DNA from: Armatimonadota bacterium
Lineage (GTDB): Bacteria > Sysuimicrobiota > Sysuimicrobiia > Sysuimicrobiales > Humicultoraceae
NCBI GenBank assembly: GCA_031459715.1
Contig: JAVKIA010000001.1
Location: 112,429 to 144,823, forward strand
Reading direction: 5' to 3'
Length of the DNA: 32,395 bases
Part shown: piece by piece, positions 12,409-20,160 of the stretch
Position numbering within the stretch: the stretch's first letter is position 1
How the letters are laid out: every line of letters begins with the position of its first letter
The notes under the pieces: generated by a model
What the model was told of the DNA's origin: nothing
What the model saw: the letters and a program-made list of their open reading frames with translations, nothing else
Databases searched by the model: none
Position numbers and translations under genes: made by a program

Positions 12409-13251
12409 GTGCTGACCCGGGCCCTGCGCACGGCCCGCGTGGGGTTCTGGCTGGGCTGGCAGGTCCAGTCCAACTGGACCGACCCGTTCTTGTTCTTCGT
12501 TTACTCCATCGCCCGCCCCCTGGGTGGGGTGCTGATCCTCGTCTTCATGTTCTTTGTGGTGGCGGGGGGCCGGCGAGGGCCGATGCTGGACTTCTTCGTG
12601 GTCGGGGCGGCCCTCTGGCCGGTGGTGGTCTGGGCCATGCAGGGGCTGGCCTGGGGGCTGCTGGAGGACCGCGAGCACTTCAAGACCATCGCCTACATCT
12701 ACACGGCGCCGGTGCCCTTCTGGGCCTACCTGGTGGGCCGCGGGTTGGCCTCGGCAGTGGTGGCACTGCCGGCCACCGTGATCACGCTGACAGCAGGGAT
12801 CACGGTCCTGCAGGTTCCCCTGGTCCTCTCGCTCGACCGTCTGCCCGCACTGGCGGCAGTCTTCCTCGTAGGTGTCGCCGGCCTGGTGGCCGTGGGCATG
12901 ACCGTGGTGGGGGCGCTCTTCCTCATCTCGGGAGAAGCCTGGCGGCTTCCCGACGCCGTGGGGCAGGGACTGTATCTGCTCTGCGGCGCGGTTTTTCCCC
13001 TGACGGTGCTGCCGGCCTGGCTGCAGCCGCTCACCCGCCTCTTCCCTGTGACCTACTGGCTGGAGGCGATGCGGCGGAATCTGCTTCCGCAGGACGCAGT
13101 TCGCTCCCTCCCCGGGATGGGCGGCCCGGCTGTGCTGGGTGCGCTGCTGCTGGCGACGGGCCTGTGGATCCTGCTCGCCGGACTGGCGTACGTCGGCGGC
13201 CTGGCTCGGGCACGGCAGAAGGGCATCCTGGACGCCTCCACCGGTTACTGA
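12409..13251 (+). CDS. ABC-2 type exporter permease 2
   Basis: The 280-residue protein has the six-span layout of ABC-2 permeases, with the conserved stretch QGLYLLCGAVFPLTVLPAWL and then LTRLFPVTYWLEAMRR in the C-terminal half. A GTG start at 12409 follows the first permease by 4 nt. Its last 7 nt overlap the 3' end of the oppositely oriented folA gene, so the two convergent transcripts must overlap. Probably the second half-channel of the exporter. Confidence 0.88.
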   Translation: MLTRALRTARVGFWLGWQVQSNWTDPFLFFVYSIARPLGGVLILVFMFFVVAGGRRGPMLDFFVVGAALWPVVVWAMQGLAWGLLEDREHFKTIAYIYTAPVPFWAYLVGRGLASAVVALPATVITLTAGITVLQVPLVLSLDRLPALAAVFLVGVAGLVAVGMTVVGALFLISGEAWRLPDAVGQGLYLLCGAVFPLTVLPAWLQPLTRLFPVTYWLEAMRRNLLPQDAVRSLPGMGGPAVLGALLLATGLWILLAGLAYVGGLARARQKGILDASTGY

Positions 13252-13826
13252 AGATCGCTGGCGGCGACCTCATCGGAGCCGGTGGGGCCAGAGGCCGGCG
13301 CTGCGGCGTGCTGAACCCGGCCGGGGGGCCAGCGCCGCTCCAGCAGCTCGAAGGTGCAGGCGTATTCGTTCTCGGAGTCCTGGGGGTGTTGCCCCAGGGG
13401 TATGGTCCGCCACTCTTCCGGATTCAGCGGGGGAAAGAACGAGTCTCCCTCCACGGCGGCGTGGACCCGTGTCAGGTAGATCCGGTCGGCGTGGGGCAGC
13501 GCCTCCCGGTAGATTTCCGCCCCGCCGATGACGTAGACCTCTTCCTCTGCCCGGGCCATCTGCAGCGCACCTTCCAGCGTCGGAGCGATCTCACATCCCG
13601 GCAGCCGGTAGCCGGCCTGCCGGCTAAGGACGATGGTGCGCCGTCCGGGGAGGGGCCCGCCCAGGCGGCGCATGATTGACTCCTGGGTCCTGCGGCCGAC
13701 GATCACCACGTGTCCCGCGGTGAGGCGGCGGAAGCGGCGCAGGTCCTCGCGCAGGCGCCAGGGGAGGTCGCCGGCCCGGCCGATGACCCCGTTCTCGGCG
13801 ACAGCCACGACAAGCGCGACCCTCAC
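13245..13826 (-). CDS. folA: Dihydrofolate reductase
   Basis: Reduces dihydrofolate to tetrahydrofolate with NADPH, restoring the cofactor oxidised by thymidylate synthase. The N-terminus has VAVAENGVIGRAGDLPW, with catalytic Asp28 in LREDLRRF, then the NADPH-binding GRRTQESI (usually GRxTWESI; Trp replaced by Gln) and VYVIGGAEIYREAL. The 193 residues include about 25 extra at the C-terminus, polar and Ala/Pro-rich, probably disordered. The ATG at 13826 overlaps the thyA stop codon (ATGA), so translation is coupled. The last 7 nt overlap the convergent permease gene, inside the C-terminal extension. Confidence 0.95.
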   Translation of the reverse strand: MRVALVVAVAENGVIGRAGDLPWRLREDLRRFRRLTAGHVVIVGRRTQESIMRRLGGPLPGRRTIVLSRQAGYRLPGCEIAPTLEGALQMARAEEEVYVIGGAEIYREALPHADRIYLTRVHAAVEGDSFFPPLNPEEWRTIPLGQHPQDSENEYACTFELLERRWPPGRVQHAAAPASGPTGSDEVAASDLQ

Positions 13827-14812
13827 AGCGGCGTGGGAATCCTCAGGCGCGGCAGGCGCGGGTGGTAGTCCGCCACCGAGAAGTGGTGGGGGCGGAAGGC
13901 GAACAGGCTGGTCACGGACCGGTCGAAGGTCACGGTGGGGAAGCGCTGCGGCTCCGTGGCCAGCATCCGCTCCACATAGGGGAACTGATTGTGGTAGATG
14001 TGCACGTCGTCGAGGTAGTAGACGAGTTCTTTCGGCCGGTAGCCCGTCACGTGGGCGAGCATCAGGGTGAGGGCGGCATAGTGGACGAGGTTGAACGCCA
14101 GCCCCACGGGGGCATCGGCGCTGCGCTGGCGGTGGCTGATGGTGAGCTCCCCCGCTCCATTGATGTGCACGTGGAACCAGCCATGGCAGGGGGGAACGGC
14201 AGCCCGCCGGTCCGGCCGGAGCAGGTACTGCGGGATCCAGGGGGTGACCTCGTGGTAGCGCAGGTGCGGGTGGGCCCTGATCTGGGCCAGCAGGGCGCTG
14301 ATCTGGTCGAAAGGGCCCTCAGCGGTGGGGAAGCGGCGGAAGGCAGCGCCGTATGAGGCCGGCCCCAGGTCTCCCGGGGGCAGGCCGGTGTGCGCCGCGT
14401 TGGCCTCGCTCACCCACTGGATCCACCAGTGGCAGCCGAAGGCCTCCAGCTCGGCTTGCGTCTGGGCCCCGTTGAGGAAGGCGCAGATCTCTCCCAGCGC
14501 CTGGTAGAATGGCGACGGCCTGCCGCCCTGAGGGGCGGGGGTGGCCAGGTCCCGTTCGGTAATCAGGGGGAACCCGTTGGCCAGGGGGAAGCGCATGAGG
14601 TGGCCGACCACCCGGCGTGCTGGCACTTCGTGGGCGGTAGGGACGTCTTCTCCCTCCTCCAGGATGCGGCGCAACAGTTCCCGGTACTGGAGATCCGGAC
14701 TCCTCTGGTCGAAGGGGAGGTAGACCGGCGGCTCCTCCCCGGTCAGGGAAGATGCCACCATGGCAGCGGGGCTTTCGCGGCCGGCGGACGGTTGCAGGCG
14801 AGGACCGCTCAT
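13823..14812 (-). CDS. thyA: Thymidylate synthase, divergent ThyA type
   Basis: Makes dTMP from dUMP, converting methylene-tetrahydrofolate to dihydrofolate. At 329 residues it is longer than E. coli ThyA (264). Conserved elements are visible: GHLMRFPLANGFPLIT, then DLGPASYG, the nucleophile Cys209 in PPCHGWFHVHI, the dUMP-binding RSAD at 230-233, Asn241 (dUMP rather than dCMP specificity), VHIYHN and a C-terminal stretch resembling FxxxDYxPxPxIxxP. Unusual points are the shortened N-terminal phosphate-binding loop, CHWWIQWV in place of the usual TIWDEWA, DDVHIY instead of GDAHIY, and a ~30-residue N-terminal extension. The ATG at 14812 has AAGGAG 9 nt upstream. It forms an operon with folA. 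Confidence 0.88.
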   Translation of the reverse strand: MSGPRLQPSAGRESPAAMVASSLTGEEPPVYLPFDQRSPDLQYRELLRRILEEGEDVPTAHEVPARRVVGHLMRFPLANGFPLITERDLATPAPQGGRPSPFYQALGEICAFLNGAQTQAELEAFGCHWWIQWVSEANAAHTGLPPGDLGPASYGAAFRRFPTAEGPFDQISALLAQIRAHPHLRYHEVTPWIPQYLLRPDRRAAVPPCHGWFHVHINGAGELTISHRQRSADAPVGLAFNLVHYAALTLMLAHVTGYRPKELVYYLDDVHIYHNQFPYVERMLATEPQRFPTVTFDRSVTSLFAFRPHHFSVADYHPRLPRLRIPTPL

Positions 14813-14831
14813 CTCCGCGAACTCCTTAGGT

Positions 14832-14848
14832 GCATCCAGCTTGGATGC
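14832..14848 (-). promoter_or_regulatory. Stem-loop just upstream of the thyA ribosome binding site
   Basis: GCATCC and GGATGC form a 6-bp stem with a 5-nt loop, ending a few bases before the AAGGAG that serves thyA. A hairpin here could affect ribosome access. It is short, and no known folate-type riboswitch was recognised in the leader. Confidence 0.4.
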
Positions 14849-15157
14849 GTCCGGCCGCAGGCGCAGCCCAGACGACCCATCAGGTGCAAGATGACCTCAG
14901 GGAGAGGGTCGGGGATAGAGCGGGGTCGGATGCGGTGTGGTCAGGACGGTCAAAAGGGTGGCGAAATGGACAGGTCTAGGCGTCGACCCCCCCTGAGATC
15001 AAGAGGTATTTCCACATGTGGTGGCAGATTCCTCCTGCCTGCCCTACATCTTGTGGAAACTTTCTCTTTAGGCAGGGCGAGGACCTGCATCCGGGGTGAG
15101 TCAGAAGGTGGTCTTTTCCTTCCGACAGGGCAGGAGGTAGCATAAAAGGGTCGCAAC
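14849..15157. other. Divergent gap between thyA-folA and the Nudix gene
   Basis: Together with the thyA leader this is 345 nt without a gene. It must contain the thyA-folA promoter (minus strand) and the Nudix promoter (plus strand), but neither shows clear hexamers. The part from 15001 to 15070 is less GC-rich than its surroundings and holds long-range inverted repeats. AAAGGG before the ATG at 15158 is the Nudix ribosome binding site. Frames across the gap look non-coding. Confidence 0.5.
15009..15076 (+). promoter_or_regulatory. Possible structured leader or pseudoknot upstream of the Nudix gene
   Basis: TTTCCACA (15009-15016) pairs perfectly with TGTGGAAA (15052-15059). Within that loop CCTGCCT (15034-15040) can pair with AGGCAGG (15070-15076), giving a pseudoknot topology. 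Alternatively its CTGCC (15035-15039) can pair with upstream GGCAG (15023-15027). The pairings are mutually exclusive, as in switching RNAs. The palindrome CCACATGTGG (15012-15021) could instead be a protein site. The repeats are directly seen; RNA function is conjecture. Confidence 0.3.
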
Positions 15158-15727
15158 ATGGCTTCACCTCTCATCGAAGAGCTCAAGAAGCGGCTGGCCT
15201 CCCTGCCTCCGGCCCCGGCGGCGGCAGAGAACCTGCGGCGGGCCGCTGTGCTCGTGCCCCTGTTCGAATCGGGAGGTGAGGTGCACCTGTTGCTCACCCG
15301 GCGCAGCCAGGCGGTGGAGCACCACAAGGGGCAGATCGCCTTTCCCGGCGGCGCCGCCGACGGTGACGAGAACCTCCGCCAGACCGCGCTGCGGGAGACC
15401 TTCGAGGAGGTTGGGCTACCTCCGGAGCGCGTGGAGATCCTGGGGCGCCTTCCGGATGTGGAGGTCGTGGCCTCGGGATTCCGGGTGAGTCCCTTTGTCG
15501 GCGTGATCCCCCATCCCTACCCCCTGCGCCCCAGCAGCGAGGAGATCGAAGAGATCGTCTCCGCCCCCCTGGCCGTCTTCCGCCGGCCGGCGAACCTGCG
15601 GGTCGAGCGGCGAGACCGGGGCGGGCGGCGGTATGAGATTCTGCACTACACTTACCGGGGACACGACATCTGGGGCGCCACGGCCCGGATCATCAGGCAC
15701 CTGGTCGACCTGCTGGAGGGGGCGTAG
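15158..15727 (+). CDS. Nudix hydrolase, NudL-type CoA pyrophosphatase
   Basis: Likely splits CoA or acyl-CoA into phosphopantetheine and 3',5'-ADP in the cytoplasm. The Nudix box is complete: G65-x5-E71-x7-REtfEEvGL (79-87). Just before it, LLTRRSQAVEHHKGQIAFPG is the motif that marks the CoA-specific subfamily (E. coli NudL, yeast Pcd1 type). The 189-residue length is normal. The ATG at 15158 follows AAAGGG at a spacing of 7-8. It stands between the divergent thyA operon and the cysteine desulfurase gene, separated from the latter by a stem-loop. Confidence 0.92.
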   Translation: MASPLIEELKKRLASLPPAPAAAENLRRAAVLVPLFESGGEVHLLLTRRSQAVEHHKGQIAFPGGAADGDENLRQTALRETFEEVGLPPERVEILGRLPDVEVVASGFRVSPFVGVIPHPYPLRPSSEEIEEIVSAPLAVFRRPANLRVERRDRGGRRYEILHYTYRGHDIWGATARIIRHLVDLLEGA

Positions 15728-15732
15728 GCGGA

Positions 15733-15754
15733 CCTTCCCGCAGCCGCGGGAGGG
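15733..15754 (+). terminator. Stem-loop after the Nudix gene
   Basis: CCTTCCCGC (15733-15741) pairs with GCGGGAGGG (15746-15754) over a 4-nt loop, with one or two G-U pairs. It starts 5 nt after the stop codon. No uridine run follows, so termination would be inefficient. A -10-like TAGAAT at 15762-15767 just beyond may start the desulfurase transcript. Confidence 0.4.
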
Positions 15755-15801
15755 GCGGTGCTAGAATAGGCCCAAGCGGAGACGTGTTGGGGTACGGGCA
15801 A

Positions 15802-16956
15802 GTGCCCAGGGCTGTCTACCTGGATTATGCCTCTACCACGCCGCTGGACCCCCGGGTGGCGGAAGCCATGGAGCCGTTCTTCCGGAAGCGGTTCGGCAAT
15901 CCCAGCAGCGTGCACACCTTCGGGCAGAGCGCCCGGCAGGCGGTGGACGCCGCGCGGGAGACCGTGGCCCGCGCGGTGGGGGCAGATGACCCGGAGGAGA
16001 TCGTCTTTACCAGCGGCGCCACCGAGGCGGACAATTTCGCCCTGATCGGAGCGGCCTACGCCGGTGAGCCCCGCGGTCGGCACCTGGTGGTCAGCGCCGT
16101 AGAGCACCACGCCGTCCTGGAGCCCGCCCGCTTCCTGGCCTCGCGCGGGTTTGAGCTCACAGTTGTGCCCGTGGACGGGACCGGCCGGGTCGACCCCGAT
16201 GCCGTCCGCCGCGCCATTCGCCCTCAGACCATCCTGGTCTCGGTGATGCACAGCAACAACGAAATTGGCACGCTGCAGCCGGTGGCCGAGATCGGTCGGA
16301 TCACCCGGGAGGCCGGGGTGCTCCTGCACTGCGATGCAGCGCAAAGCGCGGGGATCGTACCCGTGAACGTGCAGGCGCTGGGCGTGGACCTACTCTCCCT
16401 CTCCGCACACAAGCGCTACGGGCCCAAGGGCGTGGGGGCGTTGTACATCCGCAAAGGCACGCCCCTGGTGCGTCTCCTCCACGGCGGAGCGCATGAGGGC
16501 AACCGCCGCGCCGGCACCCCCAACGTCCCCGGGATCGTCGGCTTTGCTGCAGCGCTGCGCCTGGCGCTGCAGGAGATGGATGCGGAGGCCGCCCGCCTGC
16601 GCGCGTTGCGGGACCGGATGATCGCCGGGCTGCTGACCCTGGACGGGGTCCGGCTCAACGGCCACGCCAGGGAACGCCTACCCGGGAACGTCAACGTCTC
16701 CTTTCGCGGGGCGGACAGCGAGTCGTTGCTCCTGGCCCTGGACCTGCAGGGGGTGGCCGCCAGCAGTGGGGCGGCCTGCACCTCCGGCAGCCTGGAGCCT
16801 TCGCACGTGCTGGCGGCCATCGGCCTGGACGCGGAGACGGCGGCTGGAACGCTGCGCTTCTCCCTGGGGCGCTGGACCAGCGCTGAGGAGATCGACTACG
16901 TCCTGGAGATCCTGCCGGGGATCCTGCAGCAGGTGCGCTCGGCGCTGGTGCGCTAG
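15802..16956 (+). CDS. Cysteine desulfurase (IscS/NifS family)
   Basis: A PLP enzyme that removes sulfur from cysteine for Fe-S clusters, molybdenum cofactor or tRNA thiolation. Counting from GTG 15802, the protein has 384 residues. It begins with the family's VYLDYASTTPLDPRV and has EHHAVLEP, the PLP Lys204 in SLSAHKRYGPKG and the catalytic Cys326 in SSGAACTSGS, a long-loop NifS/IscS arrangement. A GTG at 15784 in the same frame is an alternative start, but its GGAG is only 2 nt away, whereas GGGG sits about 9 nt before 15802. No IscU, IscR or NifU gene is adjacent. The gene ends 127 nt before the complex I operon, which needs many Fe-S clusters; that link is inferred from position only. Confidence 0.93.
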   Translation: MPRAVYLDYASTTPLDPRVAEAMEPFFRKRFGNPSSVHTFGQSARQAVDAARETVARAVGADDPEEIVFTSGATEADNFALIGAAYAGEPRGRHLVVSAVEHHAVLEPARFLASRGFELTVVPVDGTGRVDPDAVRRAIRPQTILVSVMHSNNEIGTLQPVAEIGRITREAGVLLHCDAAQSAGIVPVNVQALGVDLLSLSAHKRYGPKGVGALYIRKGTPLVRLLHGGAHEGNRRAGTPNVPGIVGFAAALRLALQEMDAEAARLRALRDRMIAGLLTLDGVRLNGHARERLPGNVNVSFRGADSESLLLALDLQGVAASSGAACTSGSLEPSHVLAAIGLDAETAAGTLRFSLGRWTSAEEIDYVLEILPGILQQVRSALVR

Positions 16957-17009
16957 TCCATCTGGCAGTGCTTCGGCGCGTCGCCGTTGACGGTACGGTG
17001 GCGCGCTTA

Positions 17010-17038
17010 TTGACACCTCCCGGCCTCTCTGCAATTAT
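17010..17038 (+). promoter_or_regulatory. Promoter of the nuo operon
   Basis: A consensus -35 TTGACA (17010-17015), a 17-nt spacer and a -10 AATTAT (17033-17038) preceded by TGC, an extended -10. The predicted start near 17045 gives a leader of about 40 nt, which contains a GC-rich stem around CGCGCGAGCGCGCG before the AGAGG ribosome binding site of nuoA. It is the best sigma70-type promoter in the window. Confidence 0.75.
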
Positions 17039-17083
17039 GCCCTTGTGCCACCATCCGCGCGAGCGCGCGCCTGTTAGAGGCAC

Positions 17084-17449
17084 ATGACCCAGCCGCTGGC
17101 AGCGTACCTCCCCGTCTTCATCCACCTCCTCCTGGCCGTGCTGCTCACCGCAGCTCTCCTGGGAGGGCACGCCCTCCTGGGCGGACGGCGCCCCACACCG
17201 GCCAAGCTGGAGCCCTATGAGTCCGGGGTCTGGCCCATTGGCAGCGCCCGGGTGCGCGTCCCCATCCGTTACTACCTCATCGCCATGCTCTTCATCATCT
17301 TCGATCTCGAGGTGGTCTTCCTCTACCCCTGGGCGGTGGTGCTGCGGGAGCAGGGGGGCGTGGCCCTGTGGGCCATGCTGGTCTTCCTGGGCGTGCTGGC
17401 CGTGGGCTTCGTCTACGAGTGGGCCAGGGGAGGCATGGAGTGGGAGTAG
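17084..17449 (+). CDS. nuoA: NADH-quinone oxidoreductase subunit A
   Basis: Small membrane subunit of complex I near the quinone site. The 121 residues have three membrane segments and the family core [20 protein letters not shown] followed by [13 protein letters not shown], with the conserved acidic residues in helix 2. The ATG at 17084 has AGAGG just upstream and follows the operon promoter. Its 3' end overlaps nuoB by 10 nt. First of fourteen nuo genes in the standard order. Confidence 0.97.
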   Translation: MTQPLAAYLPVFIHLLLAVLLTAALLGGHALLGGRRPTPAKLEPYESGVWPIGSARVRVPIRYYLIAMLFIIFDLEVVFLYPWAVVLREQGGVALWAMLVFLGVLAVGFVYEWARGGMEWE

Positions 17450-17961
17450 AGATTCCTGTGCCCGGGCGCGCCGCCGCCGGGGTCTCCCCCGAGGACGTGC
17501 AGCTGTTGGAGCGGCAGGTGCTGACCACCCGGGCCAGCCGCGTGATCGCCTGGGCGCGCAAGAGCTCCATCTGGCCGGTGCAGTTCGGCCTGGCCTGCTG
17601 CGCCATCGAGATGATGTCGACCGCGGCGGCCCGCTTCGACATCGCCCGCTTCGGCAGCGAACTCTTCCGGGCCTCCCCGCGGCAGTCCGACCTGATGATC
17701 GTGGCGGGCCGAGTCTCCCAGAAGATGGCGCCGGTGCTGCGCCACATCTACGACCAGATGCTGGAGCCCAAGTGGGTCCTGGCCATGGGGGACTGCGCTT
17801 CCTGCGGTGGGGTCTTCAACAACTATGCATTGGTGCAGGGCGTGGACAAGGTGGTCCCCGTGGACGTCTACGTCGCCGGCTGCCCGCCACGGCCAGAGGC
17901 GCTGCTGTTCGGTCTGCTGCAGCTCCAGGAGAAGGTCGCCCGCAGCGGAGGGCGCCGCTAG
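17440..17961 (+). CDS. nuoB: NADH-quinone oxidoreductase subunit B
   Basis: Holds cluster N2, the [4Fe-4S] centre that reduces quinone. Counting from GTG 17440 (173 residues), the four ligands are C53 and C54 in [12 protein letters not shown]119 in GDCASCGG and C148 in VAGCPPRPE, as in E. coli NuoB. The start is chosen because GGGGAGG lies 6 nt upstream inside nuoA. A GTG at 17458 is a weaker alternative. The frame is open to 17368 but reads as nuoA shadow there. The stop TAG shares its last base with the nuoC GTG. Confidence 0.96.
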   Translation: MGVEIPVPGRAAAGVSPEDVQLLERQVLTTRASRVIAWARKSSIWPVQFGLACCAIEMMSTAAARFDIARFGSELFRASPRQSDLMIVAGRVSQKMAPVLRHIYDQMLEPKWVLAMGDCASCGGVFNNYALVQGVDKVVPVDVYVAGCPPRPEALLFGLLQLQEKVARSGGRR

Positions 17962-18500
17962 TGGGGAGCGGTGCGGCCCCTGCCGCCCTGACCGTGCTGC
18001 TGGCGGCGCTGCCCGACGCCGTGCAGGAGCAGGTGGAGTTCCGCGGGGAGACCACCGTCGTGGTCAGTCCGGATCGCGTCCTGGAGGTCCTGACCTTCCT
18101 CCGCGACCGCCTGGCCCCCCGTCCTCCTGCGCTCACCGACCTCACCGCCGTGGATCGCCTGCCCCTCGAGCCCCGCTTCGAGGTTGTCTACCTGCTGACC
18201 TGGTACGACCCACCCGGCCGCCTGCGGGTGAAGACCCGGTTGCCGGGGGCTGATCCCCAGGTGGACAGCGCCACGGGGCTGTGGCCGGCGGCCAACTGGC
18301 TGGAGCGCGAGGTCTACGACCTCTTCGGCATCCGCTTCCGCGGCCACCCCGACCTCACCCGCATCCTCCTGCCCGACGACTGGGAGGGGCACCCGCTGCG
18401 CAAGGACTACCCGCTGGTGGAGGAGCCGGTGGAGTTCCTCGGCCGGATCCCACCCATCCCCAGCCAGGCCATCCCCCGAGTCCCTCCCCGGGAGCAGTAA
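17961..18500 (+). CDS. nuoC: NADH-quinone oxidoreductase subunit C
   Basis: Peripheral-arm subunit without cofactor that packs against NuoD and NuoB. The 179-residue protein has the 30-kDa subunit signature around [20 protein letters not shown], then [23 protein letters not shown] start at 17961 is embedded in the nuoB stop (TAGTG), with GGAGGG about 9 nt upstream. It is separate from nuoD, not fused as in E. coli. Five bases separate it from nuoD. Confidence 0.95.
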   Translation: MGSGAAPAALTVLLAALPDAVQEQVEFRGETTVVVSPDRVLEVLTFLRDRLAPRPPALTDLTAVDRLPLEPRFEVVYLLTWYDPPGRLRVKTRLPGADPQVDSATGLWPAANWLEREVYDLFGIRFRGHPDLTRILLPDDWEGHPLRKDYPLVEEPVEFLGRIPPIPSQAIPRVPPREQ

Positions 18501-18505
18501 CCGCC

Positions 18506-19684
18506 GTGGCCGCCCCAAGCCGCGAGACGCTCACCATCAACATGGGTCCGCAGCATCCGGCCACCCACGGCGTGCTGCGCCTGGTCCTGGACCTGGAGGG
18601 CGAGGTGATCATAGGCGCCCGGCCGGTGATCGGCTACCTGCACACCGGTATCGAGAAGGAGATGGAAACGCGGACCTATCACCAGAACATCGTCTTCCCG
18701 CCGCGTGTGGAGTACCTGGCCACCATGATCGAGGAGGTGGCCTACGTGCAGGCGGTGGAGAAGCTGCTGGGCATCACCCCGCCCAAGCGCTGCCAGTACA
18801 TCCGCGTGGTCCTGATGGAGCTCTCCCGCATTGCCAGCCACCTGGTCTACCTGGGCAGCGCCGGGATCGACCTGAACATCACCAGCCTGTGGATGTATGC
18901 CTTCGCCCCGCGGGAGCGGATTCTGGACATCTTCGAGGCGGTCAGCGGCCAGAGGATGATGCACGGCTACATGCGCGTGGGCGGGCTGCAGTGGGATGTG
19001 CCCGCAGACTTCATTCCCCGGGTACGCGCGGAGATGGAGGAGCTGCCCCGACGCCTGGACGAGTTTGAGGCCCTGCTAAACGACAACCTGCTGTGGCGGC
19101 GGCGGCTGGAGGGGGTGGCCGTCCTCCCTCCGCAGGAGGCGCTGAGCTACGGCTGCACGGGCCCCGTGCTCCGCGGGTCGGGGGTGAACTACGACGTGCG
19201 CCGTGCCTTTCCCTATAGCTCCTACGAGGATTTCCAGTTCGACGTGCCGCTGGGCCAGCGGGGGGACGCCTTTGACCGCTACCTGGTGCGCATGGAGGAG
19301 ATGCGGCAGAGTCGCCGCATCATCCTCCAGGCGCTGGATCGCCTGCCCGACGGCCCGGTCAGCGCGGACGACCGCAAGGTGACCCTGCCGCCGCGCCGGG
19401 AGCTGGTGCGCAGCATGGAGGCGGTGATCCACCAGTTCAAGCTGGTGAGCGAAGGCTTTCACCCGCCGCCAGGGGAGGTCTACAGCGCCGTCGAATCTCC
19501 TCGCGGGGAGAAGGGGTACTACATCGTCAGTGATGGCAGCAACCGACCGGTCCGCGTGCACATCCGCACCCCCTCGCTGTGCAACCTGCAGGCGCTTCCG
19601 GTGATGATCTATCGGGGGTACATGGCGGACGTCGTGGTGGCCATTGCCAGCACGGACATCATCCTGGGAGACGTCGACCGCTGA
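18506..19684 (+). CDS. nuoD: NADH-quinone oxidoreductase subunit D
   Basis: The 49-kDa-type subunit forming the quinone-binding cavity with NuoB. The 392 residues start with the family stretch LTINMGPQHPATHGVLRL and continue with HTGIEKEMETRTY. The C-terminus is RTPSLCNLQALPVM and ends in STDIILGDVDR, where most homologues have SIDIVLGEVDR. A GTG at 18506 with GGGAG upstream is the start; the frame reads as shadow of nuoC before that. The stop codon overlaps the nuoE ATG by one base (TGATG). Confidence 0.96.
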   Translation: MAAPSRETLTINMGPQHPATHGVLRLVLDLEGEVIIGARPVIGYLHTGIEKEMETRTYHQNIVFPPRVEYLATMIEEVAYVQAVEKLLGITPPKRCQYIRVVLMELSRIASHLVYLGSAGIDLNITSLWMYAFAPRERILDIFEAVSGQRMMHGYMRVGGLQWDVPADFIPRVRAEMEELPRRLDEFEALLNDNLLWRRRLEGVAVLPPQEALSYGCTGPVLRGSGVNYDVRRAFPYSSYEDFQFDVPLGQRGDAFDRYLVRMEEMRQSRRIILQALDRLPDGPVSADDRKVTLPPRRELVRSMEAVIHQFKLVSEGFHPPPGEVYSAVESPRGEKGYYIVSDGSNRPVRVHIRTPSLCNLQALPVMIYRGYMADVVVAIASTDIILGDVDR

Positions 19685-20160
19685 TGGCCCCGCTACCAGA
19701 CGAGGCGCGGGACGAGATCCGCCGCCTCCAGCGCCACTACGAACAACGGCAGTCCGCGCTGCTGCCAGCGCTGTTCGTGGCCCAGCGGGAGCTGGGCTGG
19801 CTGCCCCCGCAGGCGCTGCAGGAGGTAGCCGACCTGCTGGACCTGCCGCTGTCCGAGGTGACCGCCGTCGCCTCCTTCTACCGCTTCTTCTTTCTGGAGC
19901 CCGCAGGGCGCCACCTCATCCTCCTGTGCACGAACCTGGCCTGTCTGCTGAACGGGGCGGAAGACCTGCGCCGCCACCTGGAGGAGCGGCTGGGCGTGCG
20001 CCCCGGGCAGACCACGCCGGACGGGGCGTTCACCTTCCGCGAGTCAGAGTGCCTGGCGGCCTGCCACCTGGCGCCCATGCTCATGGTGGACCGGGAGCGG
20101 TTCGGCCCGCTGACCCCGCGGGAGGTGGACGAGCTGCTGGAGCGATACCGTGCCCGCTGA
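19684..20160 (+). CDS. nuoE: NADH-quinone oxidoreductase subunit E
   Basis: Carries the [2Fe-2S] cluster N1a in the NADH-oxidising module. The 158-residue thioredoxin-like protein has the ligands C82 and C87 (LLCTNLAC) and C123 and C127 (SECLAAC), the exact family spacing. The N-terminal helical part contains ALFVAQRELGWLPPQAL, typical of NuoE. ATG at 19684 is chosen because it overlaps the nuoD stop codon and begins at the conserved N-terminus. The 3' end overlaps nuoF by 11 nt. Confidence 0.96.
   Translation: MAPLPDEARDEIRRLQRHYEQRQSALLPALFVAQRELGWLPPQALQEVADLLDLPLSEVTAVASFYRFFFLEPAGRHLILLCTNLACLLNGAEDLRRHLEERLGVRPGQTTPDGAFTFRESECLAACHLAPMLMVDRERFGPLTPREVDELLERYRAR

Noticed and set aside
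14813-15157. Folate-type riboswitch before thyA-folA
   Set aside because: The leader has a small stem near the ribosome binding site, but nothing I could match to a known folate riboswitch consensus.
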